From: Candidatus Woesearchaeota archaeon
GTDB taxonomy: Archaea; Nanobdellota; Nanobdellia; Woesearchaeales; WJKL01
Reading direction: 5' to 3'
Length of the DNA stretch: 37,520 nt
NCBI GenBank assembly: GCA_014729675.1
Contig: WJJM01000025.1
Span: forward strand, 1 to 37,520
Shown here: piece by piece, positions 31,419 through 37,520 of the stretch
How the letters are laid out: each line of letters begins with the position of its first letter
Numbering within the stretch: position 1 is the first letter of the stretch
Notes under the pieces: model-generated
Told to the model about the DNA's origin: nothing
The model's database searches: none
What the model saw: only the letters and a program-made list of their open reading frames with translations
Program-made: the position numbers and the translations under genes

Positions 31419-31929
31419 AATATATGCATCCACAGTATCTCTGCCTATAGAGATTATGTTTCTTGCTTAACTTTACAGAATGCATGTAATGTTTCCTGAA
31501 GTCAGTAAGGATGTAGGAAATATTTATCTTTTTTTCGATCTCTTTTCCTATCCTGTTTATCTTATCTGCATCCTTGTAAGGTGATATGTTTAATGTTGAG
31601 GTAAATGCTTCAAAACCATTGTTCTTTGCAAACTGGGCTGTCTTTTCCAACCTTAGCCTGAAGCAGATATCGCATCTTTTTCCACCTTCTGGCTCTTGTT
31701 CCATCCCTTTTACAGCTGCATGCCACTGGATATTGCTATAATCTCCTATGATGATCGGCAGGTTAAGATCTTTTGCAAGTTTCTCAGATGCTTCCATTCT
31801 TTTTTTATATTCCTCTATAGGCTCTATGTTTGGATTATAGAAGAACAAAGTTATAACATGCTCTTCTTTCAGCTGTTCTATGACAACTGTTGCACAAGGG
31901 CCGCAGCAGACATTCAACAAAAGTTTCAT
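31399..31929 (-). CDS. queH: Epoxyqueuosine reductase QueH
   Basis: The protein has 176 residues and carries the four QueH cysteine motifs: VCCGPCA (near the start), RCDICFRLRLE, YKDADKINRIG, and YCGCIYS near the end. The CC and CxxC pairs hold an Fe-S cluster and a metal. QueH converts epoxyqueuosine to queuosine, the last step after QueA, and is an unrelated replacement for QueG. Having both genes suggests a complete queuosine end-pathway. It shares an AT-rich control region with the tRNA-Ser gene, divergently. Confidence 0.9.
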   Translation of the reverse strand: MKLLLNVCCGPCATVVIEQLKEEHVITLFFYNPNIEPIEEYKKRMEASEKLAKDLNLPIIIGDYSNIQWHAAVKGMEQEPEGGKRCDICFRLRLEKTAQFAKNNGFEAFTSTLNISPYKDADKINRIGKEIEKKINISYILTDFRKHYMHSVKLSKKHNLYRQRYCGCIYSKPDSL

Positions 31930-31960
31930 GATAAGATATAAAAAGAGCTAATTTAAAAAG

Positions 31961-31974
31961 CTTTATATAAAATC
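31961..31974 (+). promoter_or_regulatory. TATA box of tRNA-Ser
   Basis: CTTTATATAAAATC lies 20-33 nt before the 5' end of the tRNA at 31994, the normal archaeal spacing. Confidence 0.6.
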
Positions 31975-31993
31975 ACAGATTTTCTGTTATCAT

Positions 31994-32135
31994 GCCAGCG
32001 TCGGATAATCTGGCTATTCCGGTTGCCTCGAAATTAAGACAAGACAGCAGCTGTCCTCCGGGACATGCAGGTTCAAATGAAACTCAGAGATATTTTTTCA
32101 AAAGCTCTGTTTTCGCGAAAATCCTGCCGCTGGCG
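31994..32135 (+). tRNA. tRNA-Ser(CGA) with two introns, one in the T-loop
   Basis: Acceptor GCCAGCG (31994-32000) pairs with CGCTGGC (32128-32134), discriminator G. The D-arm is GGAT...TTCC with a canonical loop (A14, R15, G18-G19, A21). Anticodon stem GTTGC (32022-32026) pairs with GCAGC (32047-32051); between them 20 nt hold C-T-CGA-A plus a 13-nt insert (about 32033-32045). A type II variable arm, TGTCC/GGGACA (32052-32065), fits Ser. The T-stem GCAGG (32067-32071) pairs with CCTGC (32123-32127), but 44 extra nt (about 32079-32122) lie inside the TTCAAAT loop. AAAT occurs at both insert ends, so the exact splice point is ambiguous, and TTC pairs with GAA (32117-32119) as in a bulge-helix-bulge. 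The mature tRNA would be 85 nt. Confidence 0.8.
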
Positions 32136-32171
32136 TTTTCAATTGTTTGTTTTGTCGCATCTCTTAAGATA

Positions 32172-32182
32172 GATTTAAATAA
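32172..32182 (+). promoter_or_regulatory. TATA box of the beta-CASP nuclease gene
   Basis: GATTTAAATAA lies 22-32 nt before the ATG at 32204, so this gene starts its own leaderless transcript. Confidence 0.55.
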
Positions 32183-32203
32183 TATGAAGTTTCTTAAGCC
32201 CAT

Positions 32204-33574
32204 ATGAAAATCACTTTTTGCGGGGCAGCAGGGATCGTTACAGGATCATGCTACCTGATAGAGACCGGCAAACAGAAGATTCTTGTTGACTGCGGGATGT
32301 TTCAGGGGCCTAAAGAGATAACAAGACTCAATTACAAACCCTTTCTTTTCAATCCAAAAGAGATATCCCATGTGTTTCTGACTCATGCACATATAGATCA
32401 TTCAGGCCTTATACCTAAGCTGGTCAAGAAGGGATTCAGAGGAAAAGTGCATACAACCTCTGCAACAAAAGACCTATGCAGTATAATGCTTGAGGACAGT
32501 GCTTATATCCAGGAGAAGGATACTGAGCATGAAAACAGGAGAAGAAAGAAGAAAGGCCTTGCTCCAAGAGAGCCGCTTTATGACCAGAAAGATGCAAAAA
32601 AAGCCATGTCTCACTTCAGGAAGATAAGATATGATGAAGAGGTTAAGTTTGGGGATATAAAGGTAAGATACAGGGATGCAGGACATATAATAGGCTCTGC
32701 TATAATCGAGATGTTTATCCATGAAGATGGGAAAGAGACAAAGATAGTGTTTTCAGGAGATCTTGGACAATGGGATGTTCCGATAATAAAAGACCCTACT
32801 ATGATTGATGATGCAGATTATATATTGCTGGAATCAACATACGGGGACAGGCTTCATAAGGAAAGAGGCATAAGAGATAACATACTTCTGGAATATGCAA
32901 AAAAGACATTCAACAAAGGTGGAAAATTACTGATACCTTCCTTTGCGATAGAAAGGACACAGGAGCTGCTTTATGCTTTTAACAAGCTGATAAAAGAAGG
33001 AACATTTCCTGAAGAGAAGATATTTTTAGACAGCCCTTTAGCTATCAAAGCTACCCAGATATTCAAGAGACATAAGGATTATTTTGATAAGGAGGCTTTG
33101 ACAGATTATAAAGATCCTTTTAGTTTTCCCAATCTAGAATATACCCTCAAGACAAGAGAGTCAAAAAACCTTAATGGTTATAAGAAGCCCTGTGTTATCA
33201 TAGCAGGGAGCGGGATGTGCACAGGAGGAAGGATAAGGCACCATATCAAGCACCATATAGAAGACCCAAAAACAACATTGCTGTTTGTAGGTTATCAGGC
33301 AAAAGGCACTCTTGGAAGGATACTGCTTGAAGGAGCAAAGAAAGCAAAGATGATGGGCAAGGTTCTTGATGTAAATGCAGAGATAGGCAAGATAAATGCT
33401 TTTTCTGCGCATGCTGATTACAAAGAGCTGATAAAATGGGCTAAAGGTTTCAATAAAAAGCCCAAAAAGATTTTCATAGTGCATGGAGAGGAAAAGTCTT
33501 CCATTGCTTTGAGGTCAAAATTAAAAACATTTAACTGCCATGTCCCCCAGATAGGCGAAACTGTTGAGCTTTAG
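32204..33574 (+). CDS. Beta-CASP metallo-beta-lactamase RNase (aCPSF2-like)
   Basis: The protein has 456 residues. LTHAHIDHSG is the H-x-H-x-D-H zinc motif, DAGHIIGSA and FSGDLGQWD supply further ligands, and AGSGMCTGGRIRHH, VDVNAEIGKINAFSAHADYK and IFIVHGEEKSS are the beta-CASP motifs. No KH domain is present, which separates it from aCPSF1 and fits the aCPSF2/CPSF-like group of archaeal 5'-3' exonucleases/endonucleases. It matures or degrades RNA. The gene begins just after tRNA-Ser on its own promoter. Confidence 0.9.
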   Translation: MKITFCGAAGIVTGSCYLIETGKQKILVDCGMFQGPKEITRLNYKPFLFNPKEISHVFLTHAHIDHSGLIPKLVKKGFRGKVHTTSATKDLCSIMLEDSAYIQEKDTEHENRRRKKKGLAPREPLYDQKDAKKAMSHFRKIRYDEEVKFGDIKVRYRDAGHIIGSAIIEMFIHEDGKETKIVFSGDLGQWDVPIIKDPTMIDDADYILLESTYGDRLHKERGIRDNILLEYAKKTFNKGGKLLIPSFAIERTQELLYAFNKLIKEGTFPEEKIFLDSPLAIKATQIFKRHKDYFDKEALTDYKDPFSFPNLEYTLKTRESKNLNGYKKPCVIIAGSGMCTGGRIRHHIKHHIEDPKTTLLFVGYQAKGTLGRILLEGAKKAKMMGKVLDVNAEIGKINAFSAHADYKELIKWAKGFNKKPKKIFIVHGEEKSSIALRSKLKTFNCHVPQIGETVEL

Positions 33575-33578
33575 AAAA

Positions 33579-33590
33579 CTTTATAAATAT
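33579..33590 (+). promoter_or_regulatory. TATA box of the 33612 gene
   Basis: CTTTATAAATAT lies 22-33 nt before the ATG at 33612, and decides against the earlier ATG at 33564. Confidence 0.5.
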
Positions 33591-33611
33591 CCTGTTTTCT
33601 ATTTTTTTAAA

Positions 33612-33809
33612 ATGACAGATGACTTTACAGTGAGCTCAGCAAGATATCTTGCAAAGAAAGGATATAATTACCTGTTTATGGGTGGAACACTTCATGTTTT
33701 TGATATTCATAAAAAATATAAAGATGTCAAACCCGGCAATCTGGAAACTGAAGTTAAAAATACAGAAGTTTCTAAAAAAGAACAGGTAAGATATTCTGCA
33801 AATTATTGA
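33612..33809 (+). CDS. Small hypothetical protein
   Basis: The protein has 65 residues (MTDDFTVSSARYLAKKGYNY...). The frame continues back to 33564 inside the nuclease gene, but the TATA box decides the later start. The C-terminus is Lys/Glu rich. No family recognised. Confidence 0.5.
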   Translation: MTDDFTVSSARYLAKKGYNYLFMGGTLHVFDIHKKYKDVKPGNLETEVKNTEVSKKEQVRYSANY

Positions 33810-33822
33810 AGTTAGGAGATAC

Positions 33823-34356
33823 CTAGTCTCCTTCAAACTCAACTATATTGTATGCTTTATAGCCTGCTTCTAAAAGTTTTTTCTTTCCTCCAAGGTCCGG
33901 AAGATCCACTATAAAAGAACATTCAACAATATCTGCCCCTAATTTATTCATAAGATTTGCTGCAGCAAGGCATGTACCTCCTGTTGCGATTAGGTCATCT
34001 ACAAGCAATACCTTTTCTCCTTTTTTTACAGAATCCTTATGGACTTCAATAGAATCAGTACCATATTCTAAAGCGTATTCCTCTGAAACAGTCTCTCCTG
34101 GCAGCTTTCCTTTCTTTCTTATAGGGACAAATCCAACTCCTAATTTCTCAGCAAGAACAGCTCCTGTTATAAATCCCCTTGCTTCTATTCCAGCAACAAT
34201 ATCTATCTGCATATCCTTATATCTTTCAACCAGCAAAGAAACAAGATGCTTGTATCCTTCCTTATCATTCAATAATGTTGTTACATCCCTGAACATGATC
34301 CCTTTCTTAGGCCAGTCTGGAATTGTACGAATCTTTGATCTTATCAGTTCTGTCAT
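33823..34356 (-). CDS. apt: Adenine phosphoribosyltransferase
   Basis: The protein has 177 residues. It makes AMP from adenine and [52 protein letters not shown], and the PRPP loop [13 protein letters not shown] match bacterial-type APRT. It is preceded by a strong AGGAGG site (34365-34370). It is the last gene of the MTA phosphorylase unit, so adenine released from methylthioadenosine would be recycled to AMP here. Confidence 0.93.
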   Translation of the reverse strand: MTELIRSKIRTIPDWPKKGIMFRDVTTLLNDKEGYKHLVSLLVERYKDMQIDIVAGIEARGFITGAVLAEKLGVGFVPIRKKGKLPGETVSEEYALEYGTDSIEVHKDSVKKGEKVLLVDDLIATGGTCLAAANLMNKLGADIVECSFIVDLPDLGGKKKLLEAGYKAYNIVEFEGD

Positions 34357-34364
34357 TTGAAAAA

Positions 34365-34370
34365 CCTCCT
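34365..34370 (-). promoter_or_regulatory. Strong Shine-Dalgarno site of apt
   Basis: AGGAGG on the minus strand, 8 nt before the ATG at 34356, indicates translation inside a polycistronic message. Confidence 0.6.
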
Positions 34371-34382
34371 GTTTTTGAAACC

Positions 34383-34403
34383 CAAAAATTCTTTGAATTT
34401 TTG
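34383..34403 (-). other. Intercistronic hairpin before apt
   Basis: CAAAAATTC-TTT-GAATTTTTG is a perfect 9-bp hairpin in the 52-bp gap between the deoxyribosyltransferase-like gene and apt. It may affect mRNA stability or readthrough. Confidence 0.45.
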
Positions 34404-34408
34404 TTGTT

Positions 34409-34786
34409 TTATCTTACCTTCTCCAGATCCCCATTCAAGACAACACAACCTATAGCTTCAAGCTCGTGCCTGCAAAAATCAGGTATTGGATTCAATATAA
34501 ATATTTTTTTCTCCCTATTGAATGCCATCCCTATCTCCATAAGCGTATTGGCCCCTATATGATTCTTCTTCTCATCTTTAGTATAGTTCATCACTATTAT
34601 GCTATCAGATTCAAGAAGATTTTTATTAAAATCATTCATTGATTCCAATTTTCTTTTTTTAGGTATAGGTTCTGGCATAGGGTCTTTCTCAGGAAGGATC
34701 ACTGAATGGCCAATCTCTTCCAATTTAATTTTTGCTTCTTCATACTTATCCAAAAAAACCATGCTTCCCACTATAGTCATCTTCAT
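34409..34786 (-). CDS. Nucleoside 2-deoxyribosyltransferase-like protein
   Basis: The protein has 125 residues. [31 protein letters not shown] and [27 protein letters not shown] follow the small Rossmann-like nucleoside deoxyribosyltransferase family, with the Glu of TLMEIGMA in the position of its catalytic Glu. It lacks the usual N-terminal Y-x-A-P motif, so the reaction is not certain. It overlaps the MTA phosphorylase gene stop (ATGA at 34783), so it probably works in the same purine salvage route. Confidence 0.65.
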   Translation of the reverse strand: MKMTIVGSMVFLDKYEEAKIKLEEIGHSVILPEKDPMPEPIPKKRKLESMNDFNKNLLESDSIIVMNYTKDEKKNHIGANTLMEIGMAFNREKKIFILNPIPDFCRHELEAIGCVVLNGDLEKVR

Positions 34787-35532
34787 TCTATCTTACCTAT
34801 AGTCTCGACAAGCAGATCAGTAACATTTTTTGCATTCTGCTTGAATATCTCCAAGACAGCTTCCCATGTAACTGGCTCCTCATCATCTTTCCAGCAGTCA
34901 TAATCTGTAGACATTGCTACTGCAGCATAAGGTATAGAGACTTCATTTGCAAGAGCAGCCTCAGGAGCTATACTCATGTTTATAACATCTGCACCCCATT
35001 TCCTGAACATCTCTGACTCAGCCTTTGTAGAGAACCTGGGCCCTTCTATTGTTATAACAGTTCCTTTTTCATGGCAGAATATCTTTTTTTCTTTGCAGGT
35101 CTTGATCAAAAGCTCCCTCAATTGATCATCAAAAGGCTCTGCCATAGAGCAATGCACCGGCTTATGCGGCTCAAATTTTTCATGGAAGCTTATATCCCTG
35201 TGTCTTGTAAAATCTATAAACTGGTCCAACACAACAAGATGCCCTCTATCGATCTCTTCTCGCAATGAACCGCATGCAGTTGTAGCAAGTATATGCGTGC
35301 AGCCTTCAGCTTTCAAAGCCTGTATATTTGCCCTGAAATTAACCTGTGTTGGAGGGATAGTATGCTCTCTTCCATGCCTTGCCAACAATACAACCTCTGC
35401 CCCTCTTATCTTCCCAATCTTCAATGAAGAAGAAGGCTTTCCATAAGAAGTAGTAACTTCTTTATCCACAGAATCTTCTAATATATCAGGATTATCTAAT
35501 CCAGACCCTCCGATTATACCTATCTTGCCCAT
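34783..35532 (-). CDS. mtnP: S-methyl-5'-thioadenosine phosphorylase
   Basis: The protein has 249 residues from the ATG at 35532, which follows GGGAGAT; the frame extends four codons further to a TTG. IGIIGGSGLDNP, LLARHGREHTIPPTQVNFRA, ILATTACGSLRE, VITIEGPRFSTKAESEMFRK, VINMSIAPEAALANE and VAMSTDYDCW match the MTAP family; the DYDCW ending favours methylthioadenosine over plain inosine. It splits methylthioadenosine to adenine and methylthioribose 1-phosphate. First gene of a three-gene unit with a TATA-like box GATATATAAA near 35570-35580. Confidence 0.92.
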   Translation of the reverse strand: MGKIGIIGGSGLDNPDILEDSVDKEVTTSYGKPSSSLKIGKIRGAEVVLLARHGREHTIPPTQVNFRANIQALKAEGCTHILATTACGSLREEIDRGHLVVLDQFIDFTRHRDISFHEKFEPHKPVHCSMAEPFDDQLRELLIKTCKEKKIFCHEKGTVITIEGPRFSTKAESEMFRKWGADVINMSIAPEAALANEVSIPYAAVAMSTDYDCWKDDEEPVTWEAVLEIFKQNAKNVTDLLVETIGKIE

Positions 35533-35584
35533 AGTATCTCCCAATTAAAGAAACTAAACATATTTTTGTTTATATATCTTTTGA

Positions 35585-37105
35585 TTACAGAAGGCGTGCA
35601 GACTGTTCTGCTCCTCTGCTCCTCTCTATATCTTTTATAGTTATATGTCCGTAATTTGACTGGCCTTTAAACTTTGAGATAAAATATACAAGACCATTTC
35701 TTGTCTTTGAGCATCTTGAATTATCTATCTGATATGGGTCTCCGCTGAACACCATCTTAGAACCTTTTCCTAATCTTGAAGCGAGCTTTCTCATCTGCTT
35801 TGGCTCATAATCCTCAGCCTCGTCAAATAAGATAAATCTCTTGTTAAGTGTTCTTCCTTTTATATATGTGAGTGCCTCAAGCTCTATCTCACCTTTTTAT
35901 ATCCTTTCAAATATTTCCATCTCAGCATCTGCTTTCTTTCTTCCGGCAATATTGTTTGCGCCAAGTACAAAATAAAGAGAGTCAAAGATATTTTGATTCT
36001 CTATCTTGAGCTTTTCATTCTTGCTTCCAGGAAGATAGCCGTGCTGGGATTCTATAGGGGGATTTGCGACCACTAAAGAATATATAGACTCTTCCTGAAG
36101 CATGGTCATACCAACATCCAATGGAAGCATGGTCTTTCCCCCTCCAGGGGGCCCGCTCAATGTAACATAATCTATGGAAGGATCATATAAAAGCTCAAGA
36201 ACACATTCCTGTTCAGGTGTAGGAGTGTACCCATGCTTTATATTATTGTTCCTCTGAGAATTAAAAAAATTATTCAGGTGCCTGAAAACATTTGACAGGT
36301 TCTCTTTACGATTATCTATCCTGAAGAACATATTGGGATTTACTCTCTCCCCTTTAAACTTAACAAACTGGTTGGGATATATATCTTCCTTTGTAAGATC
36401 TATTATATCTTCAACTCCCAATTTTATATTTCCTGCTTTAGAAAGCTCATTATGAAGTTTATAAGCTTTGCTGCTTTGCTGCTCTGCCGCTTCAAGATCT
36501 ATCTCTATGATTCCATCATAGTCATAATCCTTATAAAACTCCTCAAACCTTGCTGAAGGCATCCCAAACTGGAAACATGATGTGTGCATATCTGAATCAT
36601 CAGAAACTATGGAAACTTTTTCTGCAAGCTCATCCTTGAGATTGGATCTAAGAGCTAATGCACATGACAATATCTGATCATCTCCTCCAAAAGAAGATCT
36701 TAGTTCAGGAAACTTCTTATTGTCTGAGCTATAAGGCATAAAAAACATCAGGGACCCTTTTGAAAACTTGACACCCAGCCCATACCTATCTTCTGTTATC
36801 TTTTCATTCTCTGCAATATATTTTTGGAGACCTTTTAAAGCAGCTCTTGCATCTCTTGCCTTATCGACATTATAGTTTTTCTTAAGGCCATTCAGCTCCC
36901 GTCTCACAACATCAGGCATTATGATAATATTTGGTTCATCTGTATTTTTTTCTTTGTGCTCCTGCGCAAGAAATTCCACAGCCTCTGGAAAGCCGTGGAC
37001 TATATTAGTATCTACAACATATATATGCCCAGATGAGCCGTTGGAATCTGCATTGCTTATGCCCTGAAATAATGCATCTAATAGTTCTTCTAGTTTTTTT
37101 GCCAA
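35585..37105 (-). pseudogene. phoH: PIN-PhoH ATPase gene interrupted by an in-frame TAA
   Basis: The gene starts at TTG 37105 after GGGTG and reads 402 residues: PIN domain (D32, E70, D142/D143, D169-D172), linker, and PhoH ATPase (Walker A GPPGGGKT 318-325, VANPPIESQHGYLPG). A TAA at 35897-35899 ends it right before the expected continuation. The next 103 codons, in the same frame, keep coding: KGEIELEALTYIKGRTL, then Walker B FILFDEAED (in 35799-35835), VFSGDPYQIDN and ERSRGAEQSARLL. Full length would be about 506 codons. The part before the stop therefore lacks Walker B. Either a recent nonsense mutation, a sequencing error, or readthrough. PIN-PhoH proteins act in RNA unwinding and cleavage. 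Confidence 0.8.
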
Positions 37106-37118
37106 TCAAAACACCCGA

Positions 37119-37325
37119 TCAATATTTAGACAGAAGGTCTAATATGTTTTTCTGCTCTTTTCTCTGGACATAACCAGCGCCTATATCAGAAACAGGCTTT
37201 CCAAAATTTGGCTTGTTCTCCAAAAGCATTGCCAAAGAACTTCCAACCTTATCAAGAGTATCTTCAATACCAAACTTTTCAGCCATCTTCACTACCTTTT
37301 CTTCAACTGTCCCTTTTACAGGCAT
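37119..37325 (-). CDS. Small helical protein upstream of PIN-PhoH
   Basis: The protein has 68 residues: MPVKGTVEEKVVKMAEKFGI, then EDTLDKVGSSLAMLLENK. It is alpha-helical and acidic-basic mixed with no motif. Its stop is 13 nt before the PhoH start, so they are probably one operon and it may be a PhoH partner or antitoxin-like protein (VapB-PhoAT style, inferred). Confidence 0.5.
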   Translation of the reverse strand: MPVKGTVEEKVVKMAEKFGIEDTLDKVGSSLAMLLENKPNFGKPVSDIGAGYVQRKEQKNILDLLSKY

Positions 37326-37520
37326 ATAACTATTGCTGGAGAAATTGCTTTTTATTATTTCTATATATCTTTCAGGATCAAAATGACATCCTCTGTGGGC
37401 TAAAGCCCACAGTATCCAGCTTGGGCAGCGTCATTGACCTCGACCTGAGATATCAGGCAGCAGCGTGATGCTCTGCCTGTCGCAAGATATACTGCTCAGT
37501 TTCACTGAATTGATTGTATC
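37326..37520. other. Noncoding edge region with two hairpins
   Basis: About 195 bp to the window end without a supported gene. TGTGGGC-TAAA-GCCCACA (37394-37411) and CAGGCAG...CTGCCTG (about 37454-37480) are perfect 7-bp stems in an otherwise GC-richer patch. It may be a structured RNA or an element continuing beyond the window. Confidence 0.4.

Noticed and set aside
31992-32207. 71-codon reading frame on the plus strand
   Set aside because: It overlaps the tRNA-Ser span almost exactly, its TATA spacing also fits the tRNA, and its sequence does not look like a protein family. The paired tRNA arms explain the region better.
35897-35899. Programmed recoding as selenocysteine or pyrrolysine
   Set aside because: Those use UGA and UAG, not UAA, and no SECIS-like stem was seen after the stop.
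37394-37411. Rho-independent-type terminator
   Set aside because: No T-tract follows on either strand and archaea do not need such hairpins, so it is listed only as a structured patch.

Overview
The window looks like a piece of a small, AT-rich DPANN-type archaeal genome, most like Woesearchaeota or Pacearchaeota. Support comes from a complete form III-type RuBisCO, an AbrB-like small regulator, an aCPSF2-like beta-CASP nuclease, tRNAs with introns, and many ATG starts lying about 24-27 nt downstream of a TATA box (leaderless messages). Several genes inside transcripts use Shine-Dalgarno sites and TTG starts instead. All assignments are from reading the sequence; no database search was run.

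Layout. (1) 1-4761, minus strand: three overlapping cistrons encode an AbrB-like protein, a 1354-residue SNF2-type helicase carrying a C-terminal methyltransferase-like domain and two copies of an inserted helical module, and a tandem-repeat protein that runs off the window edge. This is the best candidate for an undescribed system, perhaps a DNA-modifying or defence module. (2) 4873-8825: a PLP enzyme, a methyltransferase whose start is duplicated 100 bp upstream, a flavin reductase-like protein, a pair of paralogous helical proteins, and a protein joining bacterial sigma region 4 to an RNA polymerase alpha-CTD-like domain. (3) 8872-10146: RuBisCO. (4) 10147-15350: acidic surface protein, lipoproteins and small proteins, flanked by two inverted copies of a several-hundred-base noncoding element. 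(5) 15351-22040: TM0106-type RecB-like nuclease, site-2 protease with CBS domains, Cys-rich lipoprotein, membrane-anchored double-thioredoxin protein, nucleotidyltransferase. (6) 22.1-26.3 kb: intron-containing tRNA-Glu(CTC), small unknown genes, glycosyltransferase, SemiSWEET, and two divergent winged-helix genes sharing palindromic operators. (7) 26.3-33.6 kb: QueA, U32 peptidase-family protein, PRPP synthetase-like protein, methyltransferase, HTH regulator, QueH, a tRNA-Ser(CGA) that appears to hold two introns (one in the T-loop), and the beta-CASP nuclease. (8) 33.6-37.5 kb: purine salvage operon (MTA phosphorylase, nucleoside deoxyribosyltransferase-like protein, adenine phosphoribosyltransferase) and a PIN-PhoH gene interrupted by one in-frame TAA.

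How the genes fit together. RuBisCO III normally works with AMP phosphorylase and ribose-1,5-bisphosphate isomerase to turn AMP into 3-phosphoglycerate. Those two enzymes are not in this window, but PRPP synthetase, adenine phosphoribosyltransferase and MTA phosphorylase are, so adenine salvage to AMP could feed RuBisCO. QueA and QueH together suggest tRNA queuosine synthesis, which is bacterial in character. Surface and redox genes (S-layer-like protein, lipoproteins, thioredoxin-type protein) suggest a remodelled cell envelope.
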